NCBI GenBank assembly: GCA_039105265.1
Contig: JAPFFF010000011.1
Coordinates: 3,038,001-3,102,000 of the forward strand
From: Tritrichomonas musculus
Lineage: Eukaryota > Parabasalia > Tritrichomonadida > Tritrichomonadidae
Length of the DNA: 64,000 nucleotides
Reading direction: 5' to 3'
Within the stretch, counting starts at the first letter, position 1. Each line of letters opens with the position of its first letter. Below, piece after piece: positions 25,839 through 35,500 of the stretch. A model generated the notes under the pieces. It made no database searches and had not been told where the DNA came from. It was given only the letters and a program-made list of their open reading frames with translations. A program made the position numbers and the translations under genes.

Positions 25839-26117
25839 ATGAGCCAAAATTTAGATTTGGGTGAGTTCAAGGAAACAGCTATCATCAAGAAGTTGAAGAA
25901 GTCCAAGAGTAACAACAACCTCAAAAATATTGATACTGCAAAAACTGAAACAACAGAAAAACGTGGTAGAAAGCAAAAGTATGCAACAGTTGAAGAACGA
26001 AATGAAGCACGTAAACAACAGCAAAAGGCATATCGTGAAAGAAAGAAAAGAGAAATACAAAGTATGAAGGAAAAAATAATGTCGTATGAAAGCAAAAAGG
26101 TAGCTTATGAAGAATGA
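25839..26117 (+). CDS. Element B bZIP-like basic protein
   Basis: 92 residues when started at ATGAGCCAA (25839). Another ATG eight bases upstream is in a different frame and closes at once. The core RGRKQKYATVEERNEARKQ, followed by QKAYRERKKREIQSMKEKI, resembles the basic region of bZIP factors, but the following zipper is short. This suggests a DNA-binding regulator. The last codons (KKVAYEE) are the seed of a 19-base tandem array that follows the gene. Confidence 0.5.
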   Translation: MSQNLDLGEFKETAIIKKLKKSKSNNNLKNIDTAKTETTEKRGRKQKYATVEERNEARKQQQKAYRERKKREIQSMKEKIMSYESKKVAYEE

Positions 26118-26345
26118 GGTAGCTTATGAGGAAAAAGGTAGCTTATGAGGAAAAAGGTAGCTTATGAGGAAAAAGGTAGCTTATGAGGAAAAAAGGTAGC
26201 TTATGAGGAAAAAGGTAGCTTATGAGGAAAAAGGTAGCTTATGAGGAAAAAGGTAGCTTATGAGGAAAAAGGTAGCTTATGAGGAAAAAGGTAGCTTATG
26301 AGGAAAAAGGTAGCTTATGAGGAAAAAGGTAGCTTATGAGGAAAA
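26099..26345. repeat. 19-base minisatellite
   Basis: About 13 head-to-tail copies of GGTAGCTTATGAGGAAAAA, almost identical to one another, begin at the last codons of the bZIP-like gene. The 19-base period is not a multiple of three and the array contains stops in the gene's frame, so it is non-coding. Homogeneity points to recent slippage. Confidence 0.9.
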
Positions 26346-26377
26346 ACATGTAGTTAAAAAAAAAACTTTTTTTTTAG

Positions 26378-26803
26378 TTATTCATTTTTCTTGTAGTACA
26401 TTGTGATGAACTTCTTGTTTCTTTTCACTTTCTTATGTGTAAAGTGTCTCTTTGTTCCATCGAGATGCCCGAAACCAAGTCGAGTAATAGATAGTTCATG
26501 ACCAAAGAACATGTTGTACAAGTTAACAATGTCTCTTGCAGGATAACAATCTTTCTCGAGGTTGTCAAACCATTCATCATACCTCTTTTTTTGTTTTGCT
26601 CGAAGTCGATGTGCATCATTTTCAAGAGCATGAGCATAATTTTCACACATCGTTCTTAAATTTGATGTATCATCTTCAACTTTTAGTTGAGATATTTTTT
26701 TCGACATGTTTATATTAATTTTGTAGTCGAATGAATCATGATCTTTAGGAGGTGTTTGTTTTTGTAAAATATCTTCTATTTTATCTTCTTCTTCATTCAT
26801 CAT
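26378..26803 (-). CDS. Element B hypothetical protein
   Basis: 141 residues from an ATG at 26803. The N-terminus is acidic, then comes a helical middle (LRTMCENYAHALENDAHRLRAKQKKRYDEWFDNLE) and a basic C-terminus (HFTHKKVKRNKKFITMYYKK). No family recognised. It is divergent from the coiled-coil gene at 26994 across 190 bases of very A/T-rich sequence that probably holds both promoters. Confidence 0.5.
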   Translation of the reverse strand: MMNEEEDKIEDILQKQTPPKDHDSFDYKININMSKKISQLKVEDDTSNLRTMCENYAHALENDAHRLRAKQKKRYDEWFDNLEKDCYPARDIVNLYNMFFGHELSITRLGFGHLDGTKRHFTHKKVKRNKKFITMYYKKNE

Positions 26804-26993
26804 TAATAAAATAATAGTGATATTAATAAATATATTTTTTTAAAATTTCAATATATTTTATTTTTTTTAATTCAATTTTTGAATTTTTATAGTGTATGTA
26901 ACTTTTTCAAAGAAAAATATCCACCTTCGAGTTTTTCTACGAAATTTAAAATTTAGTGATATCAACTAGAAAATAGATCATTTTTATACTTGT

Positions 26994-28433
26994 ATGTCAT
27001 ACAACTACAGCTCAGACAGCGATGTTAGTCTATTTGACTCGATCGAGCAATCGGGTCAACAAGCTCCACCATCAGATCCGCCATCAGCTCCACCCACAGA
27101 AGTTTGGCTCAAGAACATGACCCCAGAACAACTCGAATCCATGCGACTGTTCATCATGAAGCAGCAAGAAGAAGCAGCAGCTAGATTAAAGAAGAAGCAG
27201 CAAGAAGAAGAAGCAGCTAGATTGAAGAAGAAGCAAGAAGAAGAAGAAGCAGCTCGATTGAAGAAGCAACAAGAAGAAGAAGCAGCTAGATTGAAGAAGC
27301 AGCAAGAAGAAGAAGCAGCTAGATTGAAGAAGCAGCAAGAAGAAGAAGCAAGAAGGAAGAAGAAGCAAGAAGAAGAAGCATTAGCAAGATTGAAGCAAGA
27401 AGACGATGCAAGAAGGAAGAATCCATATGTTCCAATTTCCAATAAAGTCTTTCCACCACCTCGCTCATATAATATAATACAAGTTCCTCCACCTCCTCCA
27501 CCTCCTTCTAATCAACAAATACCACCACCTCCAAGAGTTCTCGCTAGACCATCTGCATTTGTCGAGAATCAAAAACTCGGTTCCAATCCAAAAGAAGAAA
27601 CAAAGATAGAAGGAGAAGAAGAAGAAGTTGATCATGAACAAGAACCATCACCAGCTCGCAAAGAACCATATAAGCCACCGAAAAGTGTTCATGATATGAA
27701 ATCCAATAGTGATTATAAGGAGGATAATGTTCGTCCATTCGACTTTCGAGAAGAAATGGAACAATTAATAGAAGAAAATGAAAACTTGAAAGAACGATTA
27801 ACGAAGTTGGAGGAGAAAATGACTGGTGTAGAATTTCACATTGAAGACATCAATCACAATGCTGAAGAACTCAGGAAAGACATTGATAATAACGACGAAT
27901 ACGCACTCGAGCTGATGAAATTGGAACTTGCTCCAAAAAAGGTGGCGAAGTACATTAACAAAATTCACGATCTAAAGAAGGACGTGGCGGATCTGAAAAA
28001 TGCTCAACAAGCTGGTCCTCCAACAGATGATGCATTTGCTGAAAAGTTGGCAAGATCGAGATTGATGATGGTAGAAGTTGATTATCTTCGAAACATGATG
28101 GACGCTATTGAATCATATGACAAGAAAAAAGCACCAGAGATGATAAACGTGTTCAAGTCCTATGGATGGAAGTTGTCCAATTGCATTTATCATCTTCGAC
28201 CATACTTATCACCAGAAGAGAAAGAGAAGTTGGACAAAGCATGCAGCTTCGAGAGAAAAGGAAAGAAGCAATCACCGAAGCAAGTGCTGAATGCCATTAA
28301 GCAATTTGGTGAATCAATGGAGAAGAACGAAATTGAACGGAACTCTGACTCGAAGTCGAAAGGACATGAGTTCCAATATCATTTTCCATATCTCGAAGAT
28401 AATGTCGTTGATGATGATGATTACCCCCAATAA
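26994..28433 (+). CDS. Element B coiled-coil protein with Lys/Glu/Gln repeats
   Basis: 479 residues. After a Ser/Pro-rich N-terminus, residues ~55-145 are an almost perfect repeat of RLKKQQEEEAA, encoded by 33-base DNA units, predicting a long single helix or coiled coil. A Pro-rich stretch (VPPPPPPPSNQQIPPPP) follows at ~160-180, then further heptads (MEQLIEENENLKERLTKLEEKM) and a helical C-terminal region (~345-450). I recognise no family. Such proteins usually act as scaffolds or spacers. Confidence 0.6.
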   Translation: MSYNYSSDSDVSLFDSIEQSGQQAPPSDPPSAPPTEVWLKNMTPEQLESMRLFIMKQQEEAAARLKKKQQEEEAARLKKKQEEEEAARLKKQQEEEAARLKKQQEEEAARLKKQQEEEARRKKKQEEEALARLKQEDDARRKNPYVPISNKVFPPPRSYNIIQVPPPPPPPSNQQIPPPPRVLARPSAFVENQKLGSNPKEETKIEGEEEEVDHEQEPSPARKEPYKPPKSVHDMKSNSDYKEDNVRPFDFREEMEQLIEENENLKERLTKLEEKMTGVEFHIEDINHNAEELRKDIDNNDEYALELMKLELAPKKVAKYINKIHDLKKDVADLKNAQQAGPPTDDAFAEKLARSRLMMVEVDYLRNMMDAIESYDKKKAPEMINVFKSYGWKLSNCIYHLRPYLSPEEKEKLDKACSFERKGKKQSPKQVLNAIKQFGESMEKNEIERNSDSKSKGHEFQYHFPYLEDNVVDDDDYPQ

Positions 28434-28514
28434 GATAGGTCATAACTAAAAAATAATTTTTTAACTTTTTCTTTGTTTTTATTTTTATCGTTTCACTTTT
28501 ATTTTAGGTTAAAC

Positions 28515-31500
28515 ATGAACAAGGACATTGAAGATAATTTTTTAGATGCTATTGGAGATGTCTATGCTGATACAAAATCACAGTTTCGTCGTGAATATAA
28601 TCGACGTGCAAAACAATACCAAAAGAAAGACAAATTTAAAGAAGAAATGAGGAAGCTCATGATTCCTGCAGGACAAGGTATTGGTTTTGCTACAGACATC
28701 AATCAAGATGAAGATAAGAGGTACGCATTTACGGAAGCACTACGACAGATACATAAAAAGAAAAATGTTGGAAGACCTATTGTTAAAGCAATTGCACTTG
28801 ATGGAACTCACAAGTACTTCACACTCAGTGATAAGCACAACATCGAAAGTACATTAGGACATATAACAGGAGAACTTGATTTAAGTGAAGACCAATCAGA
28901 CACTAATCCATATATCTCAAACATGTTCATTCCAGTTCGATATGAGGTACAATTTATTGACATGAACAAAACAAATGATGGTGTTCATTTTAGAACCAAG
29001 ATGCAAGATATGGATACTCATGAAATCTATGATGATGAAGTCGAAATTGATGAAGACTATCGAAATACACCAGAAGGTAGTTTTTTCCCATACATCAATC
29101 TATCACCTATAGACTTATCTACATACCAAATCTTTCATGAGGTAAGGAAAGAGAACTACAGAGATAATTGTTTTGTATATGCTTGTATACAATCAGGTGT
29201 GTTCACTGATGATGAAATAGATGACTTACGATTTTTTGTTCAAACAAGAGCCATACCTAATAACAAGATAGAAGAAGTAGCTAAAAAGTTCAAGTGCAAT
29301 TTTAGTATCATTAGAATTGTTGAACAACCTGATAAATACAAGTATGAAACAAGAATCAACACCAGAAAGAAAAAATGGTCTGTTGATTTTAAAAGAGAAG
29401 TTAACCTGATATTGTTCAAAGACCATTATATGCTCAACAGGAAAATACCTTGTACATTATTCTACCTTCAACACTATGAAGAACTTGATAGAACATTTGC
29501 ATATATGCCTTTTGACAAAAGATGTATGATAGCAAGATTGGAGAAAAATGGAAAGACTGTCAAAGACTATAAACATGAAGGAATCAAACCAATAACCTTT
29601 TTCCAAAAGATGTTTGAGTTACATCTATTTGAAGAAATCAAAGCATGCGAAATGGATATTATCAACACAACTGAATATGAACATGTTAATGACTATGTAA
29701 GTCTCGAATATAATGCAGAACATAGTACAAGACTCATTGAGAATAATAAAAAGAAACAAAATACATGGTCAAGGATTTATTATAGTGACTTCGAAACAAA
29801 CTCGACAGTCAGTCCACATATACCATATCTCAATTGTACGATCTTTCGAGATGGAGCCAACATACATAAAATATCTATTCAAGGTGAAGATTGTGGACAG
29901 AAGCTCTTGAATTATTTATGGAGTGGCTCATTAACATATTTTCATAACCTCAAGTATGATGCATGTTTTTTCATTAACACACCTGGATGGGATACACAGA
30001 TAACAGAACGAAGTGGAACTGTGTTGCAAATCATCATGACATTATTCGAAGAAGGTACAAGGAAAGTCAAAAAGCGATTAACATTCAGGAACTCATATAG
30101 TATAATACCTCAAGCATTAAGTAAATTTGCTACAATGTTCAACCTCAATGTTCACAAGGAAGTCATGGCATATAAGCTATATACACAAGAGAACATTCAA
30201 AGAAGAATTGTTGATGCTACTGAGTTCCAACAGCAATACATCGATGAAAATGCAGATAAGTTATCGAAAGCACAACTTGATGCAAACTGCAAGCAGATTA
30301 TCGAAAATGCAAAAATCGCAAATTGCTATAATGATGGCAAAATCGACATCATTAAATATGCCATCTTCTATTGTTTCAAGGACTGTATTGTTTTGATGAA
30401 GGGAATGGAAAAATTTAATGAAGACCTGAAAGCAGTCTTTAAAGAGACAAAGACAGATATGTATGGTGTTCATGATTTTATATCTATAAGTGCTATTGGA
30501 TACTGCTTTGCCAAGAAATATGGTTGCTTTGATGGATGTTATGAACTATCAGGTAAGTGTCAAGACTTCATACAACGATGTGTCTCTGGTGGAAGAACAA
30601 TGACAGCAGGTAATGAAAAGCAATACATCGAAGGAAAGATACAAGACTTTGATGCAGTTAGCTTATATCCATCTGCAATGTATGTTATGGATGGTATACC
30701 ATTAGGAAGACCTAAAGTAATACCACAAGGTACAACACATGAACAACTTATGCAATATGATACATTCTTTATCGAAGTCAACATCAAGAAACTCGAATGT
30801 AAATCAAAAGAGCCATATAAATTTGGACAAGTATTTACAAGGAATGAAGCAGGTAGTAAAATATTCGGCAATTTCCTTGTTGACCATTATTATATCGATA
30901 AAGTAGGTCTCATGGACTTGTTCGAATTTTATGATGTTGAATATGAGTTAATACGTGGCTATTACTTTGATGAAGGATTTAACAAGAAAATCAATGAGTT
31001 CATTGAGAAGCTCTTTAATCTCAGGGCAAGTTATAAAAAGCAAAAGAACCCTCTTGAACAAACAATAAAGCTCCTCCTCAACTCCATATATGGCAAGTCA
31101 ATATTGAAAGCAACAAAGACTGAAACCAAGACAGTACCAAAAAGCCAACTATACAAGTACCTCTGGAGGAACTACAACTTTATCAAGGAGGTTGTTGAAG
31201 ATGCTAATATTGATAAGTGCTATGTCAAGAAGTTGAAACCAATTAATGACCATTTCAACCTACCTCAATTTGGTGCAAGCGTTCTCTCTTGGAGTAAGCA
31301 CTTAATGAACAGGGTTATGGCTACAGCTGAGCAAGCAGGTATACCTATCTTTTATCAAGATACTGATAGTATGCATGTACTTGAAAAAGATGTACCAAGG
31401 ATAGCTGACTTATTCCAGTTCAAGTATCATCAACCTCTTATTGGAAAAAATATGTGTCAGTTTCATAATGACTTTGATGAGTTCGAAGGTAGTCAGGGAG

Positions 31501-31790
31501 AAATACACTCAAGAAAACTCATTGCACTTGGTAAAAAGAGCTACCTCGATATCTTGGTTGATGAACAAGGAAATGAAGGATATCATATTAGACTCAAAGG
31601 AATTCCAAAACAAGTTATTCTCAACAAGTGCAAAAGGATGGATATCTCAGTTGAAGAGCTTTTTGAAAGAATGCATGAAGGAGAAAGTATGACATTTGAT
31701 TTGTTGGATGGTTCGAATGCATTCAGGAAGTCAAAGACATTTCAACAAACCAACTTACCCAAATTTGCACGTACTCTTAGGTTTACTTAG
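28515..31790 (+). CDS. Element B protein-primed DNA polymerase B
   Basis: 1091 residues from the ATG at 28515; upstream in-frame codons use no ATG. The N-terminal ~400 residues include DNCFVYACIQ (~217) and LILFKDHYML (~299), a Cys/His layout reminiscent of papain/OTU-like folds (inference). Exonuclease motifs are SDFETNS (~425), FHNLKYDA and KDCIVLM. Polymerase motifs are DFDAVSLYPSAMY (~712), LLLNSIYGKS (~851) and YQDTDSMHV (~946), followed by KKSYLDI. It replicates the element as in other protein-primed PolB systems. It is far shorter than the element A enzyme and lacks that enzyme's N-terminal repeats and HNH insertion. Its end overlaps the opposite-strand gene by eight bases. Confidence 0.9.
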   Translation: MNKDIEDNFLDAIGDVYADTKSQFRREYNRRAKQYQKKDKFKEEMRKLMIPAGQGIGFATDINQDEDKRYAFTEALRQIHKKKNVGRPIVKAIALDGTHKYFTLSDKHNIESTLGHITGELDLSEDQSDTNPYISNMFIPVRYEVQFIDMNKTNDGVHFRTKMQDMDTHEIYDDEVEIDEDYRNTPEGSFFPYINLSPIDLSTYQIFHEVRKENYRDNCFVYACIQSGVFTDDEIDDLRFFVQTRAIPNNKIEEVAKKFKCNFSIIRIVEQPDKYKYETRINTRKKKWSVDFKREVNLILFKDHYMLNRKIPCTLFYLQHYEELDRTFAYMPFDKRCMIARLEKNGKTVKDYKHEGIKPITFFQKMFELHLFEEIKACEMDIINTTEYEHVNDYVSLEYNAEHSTRLIENNKKKQNTWSRIYYSDFETNSTVSPHIPYLNCTIFRDGANIHKISIQGEDCGQKLLNYLWSGSLTYFHNLKYDACFFINTPGWDTQITERSGTVLQIIMTLFEEGTRKVKKRLTFRNSYSIIPQALSKFATMFNLNVHKEVMAYKLYTQENIQRRIVDATEFQQQYIDENADKLSKAQLDANCKQIIENAKIANCYNDGKIDIIKYAIFYCFKDCIVLMKGMEKFNEDLKAVFKETKTDMYGVHDFISISAIGYCFAKKYGCFDGCYELSGKCQDFIQRCVSGGRTMTAGNEKQYIEGKIQDFDAVSLYPSAMYVMDGIPLGRPKVIPQGTTHEQLMQYDTFFIEVNIKKLECKSKEPYKFGQVFTRNEAGSKIFGNFLVDHYYIDKVGLMDLFEFYDVEYELIRGYYFDEGFNKKINEFIEKLFNLRASYKKQKNPLEQTIKLLLNSIYGKSILKATKTETKTVPKSQLYKYLWRNYNFIKEVVEDANIDKCYVKKLKPINDHFNLPQFGASVLSWSKHLMNRVMATAEQAGIPIFYQDTDSMHVLEKDVPRIADLFQFKYHQPLIGKNMCQFHNDFDEFEGSQGEIHSRKLIALGKKSYLDILVDEQGNEGYHIRLKGIPKQVILNKCKRMDISVEELFERMHEGESMTFDLLDGSNAFRKSKTFQQTNLPKFARTLRFT

Positions 31791-32523
31791 TTATAACATC
31801 ATTGATATCAGTCGAGTTAGATGGTTTAATTTTGATAGTTATGAACAAAGGACTTTTTAACAATATCGGCTGGTATTGAAAATCTACTAAACTTAATTCT
31901 AAAAACTTTAATGAATCTGTAAATGTTTTTATTTTTAAAGGCTTACCCTCAGTCTCGAAATCATAGATAAGTGGTTTCTTATCTACAGTGAAGGTATTTA
32001 TTGTACCAATAACTGAAGGTGTATATTGCTGTTCACCTATATTCGAGTATATGGCATTACCTTGTAGTGATACTAGATACAACTTAGTATGATTTAATAT
32101 TGGTATATCTTTTATTATATAGGTTGTATTAGCAGGTAACTCTAAAGGCAATGGAGTATTATAAAGACCAGTTACTAATGCAGCTCGATGAGTTAAAGAC
32201 GTAATGGTAGTCTTCATTGTGGTTTTTATTTGGAATGTTCTTGTTTCTTGTTTATACTCCCATTGAAACCAAGACATTAAATTTAATACCGATTGTAATT
32301 CTTTGATTGTATAAGAAAATTTAGGAGTTCGAAAATAGGCTTTAATAGGTACTGAATCACTTGACATCTCAATATAATCTTCATCATTGGTTAACAGAAT
32401 ATTACTCAAGGTGCTTAATGAAGATACATAATACTTGACATATTTACACTTCCAAGGTATATCTAAATTAACTGATACCTTATTATATTCATCTGCATTT
32501 GTGCTTTGTACTGATACTAGCAT
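31783..32523 (-). CDS. Beta-rich, possible second penton/vertex-type protein
   Basis: 246 residues from an ATG at 32523. It is almost entirely beta-rich. The second half (HTKLYLVSLQGNAIYSNIG, then LKFLELSLVDFQYQPILLKSPLFITIKI) has the layout of C-terminal strands in single jelly-roll vertex proteins. This resemblance is by eye and not proven. It shares a 16-base divergent start region with the giant fibre-like gene at 32540, which would suit a vertex protein and its fibre. Confidence 0.4.
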   Translation of the reverse strand: MLVSVQSTNADEYNKVSVNLDIPWKCKYVKYYVSSLSTLSNILLTNDEDYIEMSSDSVPIKAYFRTPKFSYTIKELQSVLNLMSWFQWEYKQETRTFQIKTTMKTTITSLTHRAALVTGLYNTPLPLELPANTTYIIKDIPILNHTKLYLVSLQGNAIYSNIGEQQYTPSVIGTINTFTVDKKPLIYDFETEGKPLKIKTFTDSLKFLELSLVDFQYQPILLKSPLFITIKIKPSNSTDINDVITK

Positions 32524-32539
32524 TTTATTATATCCTAAA
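32524..32539. promoter_or_regulatory. 16-base divergent start region
   Basis: Only 16 bases (A/T-rich, containing TTATATCC) separate the start codons of the minus-strand gene ending its start at 32523 and the plus-strand gene starting at 32540. Both promoters must overlap each other or the opposite coding sequence. Confidence 0.5.
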
Positions 32540-35500
32540 ATGTCAATTAAAGTTTATTCTTTGTTATCAGGAGAAACAGAGAAGCTAAAAGACAAAGACA
32601 TAGAGATAAGTGTTAATGATGAAAACAACATCGATATCATAAGAGGTGGAGACCCTAAAGATTATCCAAAATTCAGTTGCTTATATAATAAGGAAGAGAT
32701 AGACATAAAATTGGTTAGTGACTATCTGGATAAAAATGGGCTCGAGTCTTTTGGTGCTCTTAACATTATGGGAGGTAAAGGTATATATACATGGAATACT
32801 GATGGTACACTAACGACAAAAATACAATATTGTGCTAGTCTCAATAAACTATATGAAAGATTAAGAGACAGTGCTAAAAATTTAGAAGTCTTTTTAACCA
32901 AAATGAGGGAAGATGTAGATTCTGGTATTGCACCCGGAGCTACCTTAAAATATTTCACTGGAGAGATAAGTGATAAAGATATAATAGAAGAAGAATATGA
33001 TGTTAGTACATATAAGAAGTTAATAGAAGCATTAACAGCGAATCAAAAAGGTATGTTAGATGTTATGAATTTAATGATTCAAAATATAGATGAAGTTAAT
33101 AATGCAATTGTTCCAAGTATCGATTGGAATACATTAAAGGACTTAAAAATAATTGTCGAACATGTAGATGAAACTACCAAAGCAATTACCTATGGAACAG
33201 ATACAATAAAACCTAAAAACATGGAAACTATAATAAAAGAGTTAAGTACAAGTAATGATAATATATCAAAGTGGATAAAAAATAATACTGTTGATTTTAC
33301 TGAGATTGAGCCCATTAAATATGTAGATTTAAAAGTTAATGAAACTACTAATGAAACTATCTTTGATGTCAATGAGACAAAGATAAATAACATGAAAGAC
33401 TTTGCTGAGAAAACAAATACAACAGCTGCTAATATTACTAAATGGATAGATGCATTAAATGATCAAACCATAAGTTATGAGACTCTCTTGAACTTAACAG
33501 GTGGTAATACTTCCATGTGCCTAATTAATAAAACAACTGGTGAACCAGAAATACATGAGGTTAAAATAGAAATTGATGAAACACCACCACCTACTCCAAC
33601 ACCTGAGCCAACTCCAGACCCTACACCTACACCTACGCCTACTCCAACTGAACCACCAAAAGAGTTAGTTAACAAAGAAGATATGGTTTATGTAATTCCT
33701 CCTATTGATGAATTAAAGAAACTCGAAGAATATACGATTCCAAAAATAATAGAACCAGAAGTACTCAAATTAACAGTATCCAAGTTTTGGTTATATAGTA
33801 AAGAGACGATAGGATGGATAAAAGACTTATTATATAATATCATTTCAACTACCCTATCTCTTGCTAAACAGCCTATTAAATTAACTTATAAAACAATTGC
33901 TTTTGCGACAAAAGAATTTATGAAGATTATATATAACTTATTTTATTTTATCTGGTATGGTATTGATAGTATTGTGGATATTGCATATGAAGCTGTTAAA
34001 GATAATGAAAAAGTGGGGGTAATCTTTTATATTGGAGGAGAAGATGCAGATGCTGACTTTAAGGATGTAGATTTGCATCAGGTCATTGATGAGATAAAAG
34101 AATTGACACCAAGACTTAATAACAAAATTGATGAATTAAAGAATGAAGGAATTCGAATGATTAAAATAGCATATAGCTCATTTACATTATTTTGGAGCAA
34201 CTTATGGCACTTCATAGTTGATTTTATCATGAACTACCCGAATTTAGTTAATAATATTATACAGATAGGCGGAAATTGGATAGATGCTCAATTTTGGCAA
34301 TATATAGGAGGTTATTCTGATTTAATTCTGTATGTTTATGTAATACTTGTATATGCAATCGCTGGGGGTTTAGGCGTTGGGGCATTTTGTTTATGTGTAA
34401 TTCTAATAGCTGCCCTTTTCGAACCAATAGGAAGAGGTGCCCAATGGATTTTAAATAAGATTACGCGACATCCTCCTGCTCCTCATGCTCGTACACTTGA
34501 AGTTGATGATAATGACGTTGTTAATACTGATGATGAAAATAGCTTTGATATTGTTGACCCTGATGGAAATAAAATTGTAATTGAGATTGATGATGATATA
34601 TTAGAAGTATTTCGAAATCAATATAACTCATTGGTCTCCAAATATCAAACAATCTATGATGTTGTTCCCTCTACTCCATCAACTGACTCCAAGTATTTTA
34701 CCTTGAAGGAATCAGACCAGTTATATTTATATAGACCATCTAAGACGTATGAAGAATCCAATTATTATTGTATGAGATGGGATATAGATAAAGATTATGA
34801 CATACCACAAAATTTAGTATTTAGATTCAAAGACTATCTATTTGGTCATAACTGGGAATTAACATGGGATGGTAAAAATTGGACAGGAAATAATTGTCAA
34901 AACATGTGTACAGAAAAGATATCATACATGAACACAAATAACGGTGCTCCTGCTTTAACAATCAAACATAACGAAAGAATTGGGAGATGGATAAAAGGAA
35001 CAATAAAGGAAGATTTAACAGATGATGATAATTATGCTCATATCTTGAAAGATTATCTTACCAATTGGAGGGTTGTTAAGAAAGATGGAACCATATTAAG
35101 TGAAGGAATAACTGCAACTTTTGATTCAAGTGGTTCAGGTACTTTTACTCAAGATGGATATAAATATGAACAAGCTAGAATGTATGTTGATGCACCAAGT
35201 GGATTAAATGCAGATGATGGATTATATGTTTATGCTGACCTAAATATTAATGGAAATATAACTGAATTAAAATGGGATTGTCATCCTACTCATTGTATTA
35301 ATTCAGGTGTTATGCATACCTATGGGTCAAATCCTTGTCTCGAATCATTTAATTATCATCGAGAAAAAAGGCATTCCATTAAAATCATTGAAGGATTTAA
35401 TCATAAGAACATTCGAATATATATAGAGAAAGAATTATTTGATTTTGATGTGAAAGTTAATCCATTCGATATAATTATTCAACAACAATTTTATGAAGTA

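Noticed and set aside
26099-26345. CRISPR-like array
   Set aside because: The units are contiguous 19-base copies with no spacers, so it is a minisatellite.
27165-27410. Minus-strand frames of Leu/Ser/Cys repeats
   Set aside because: They are antisense shadows of the RLKKQQEEEAA coiled-coil repeat.
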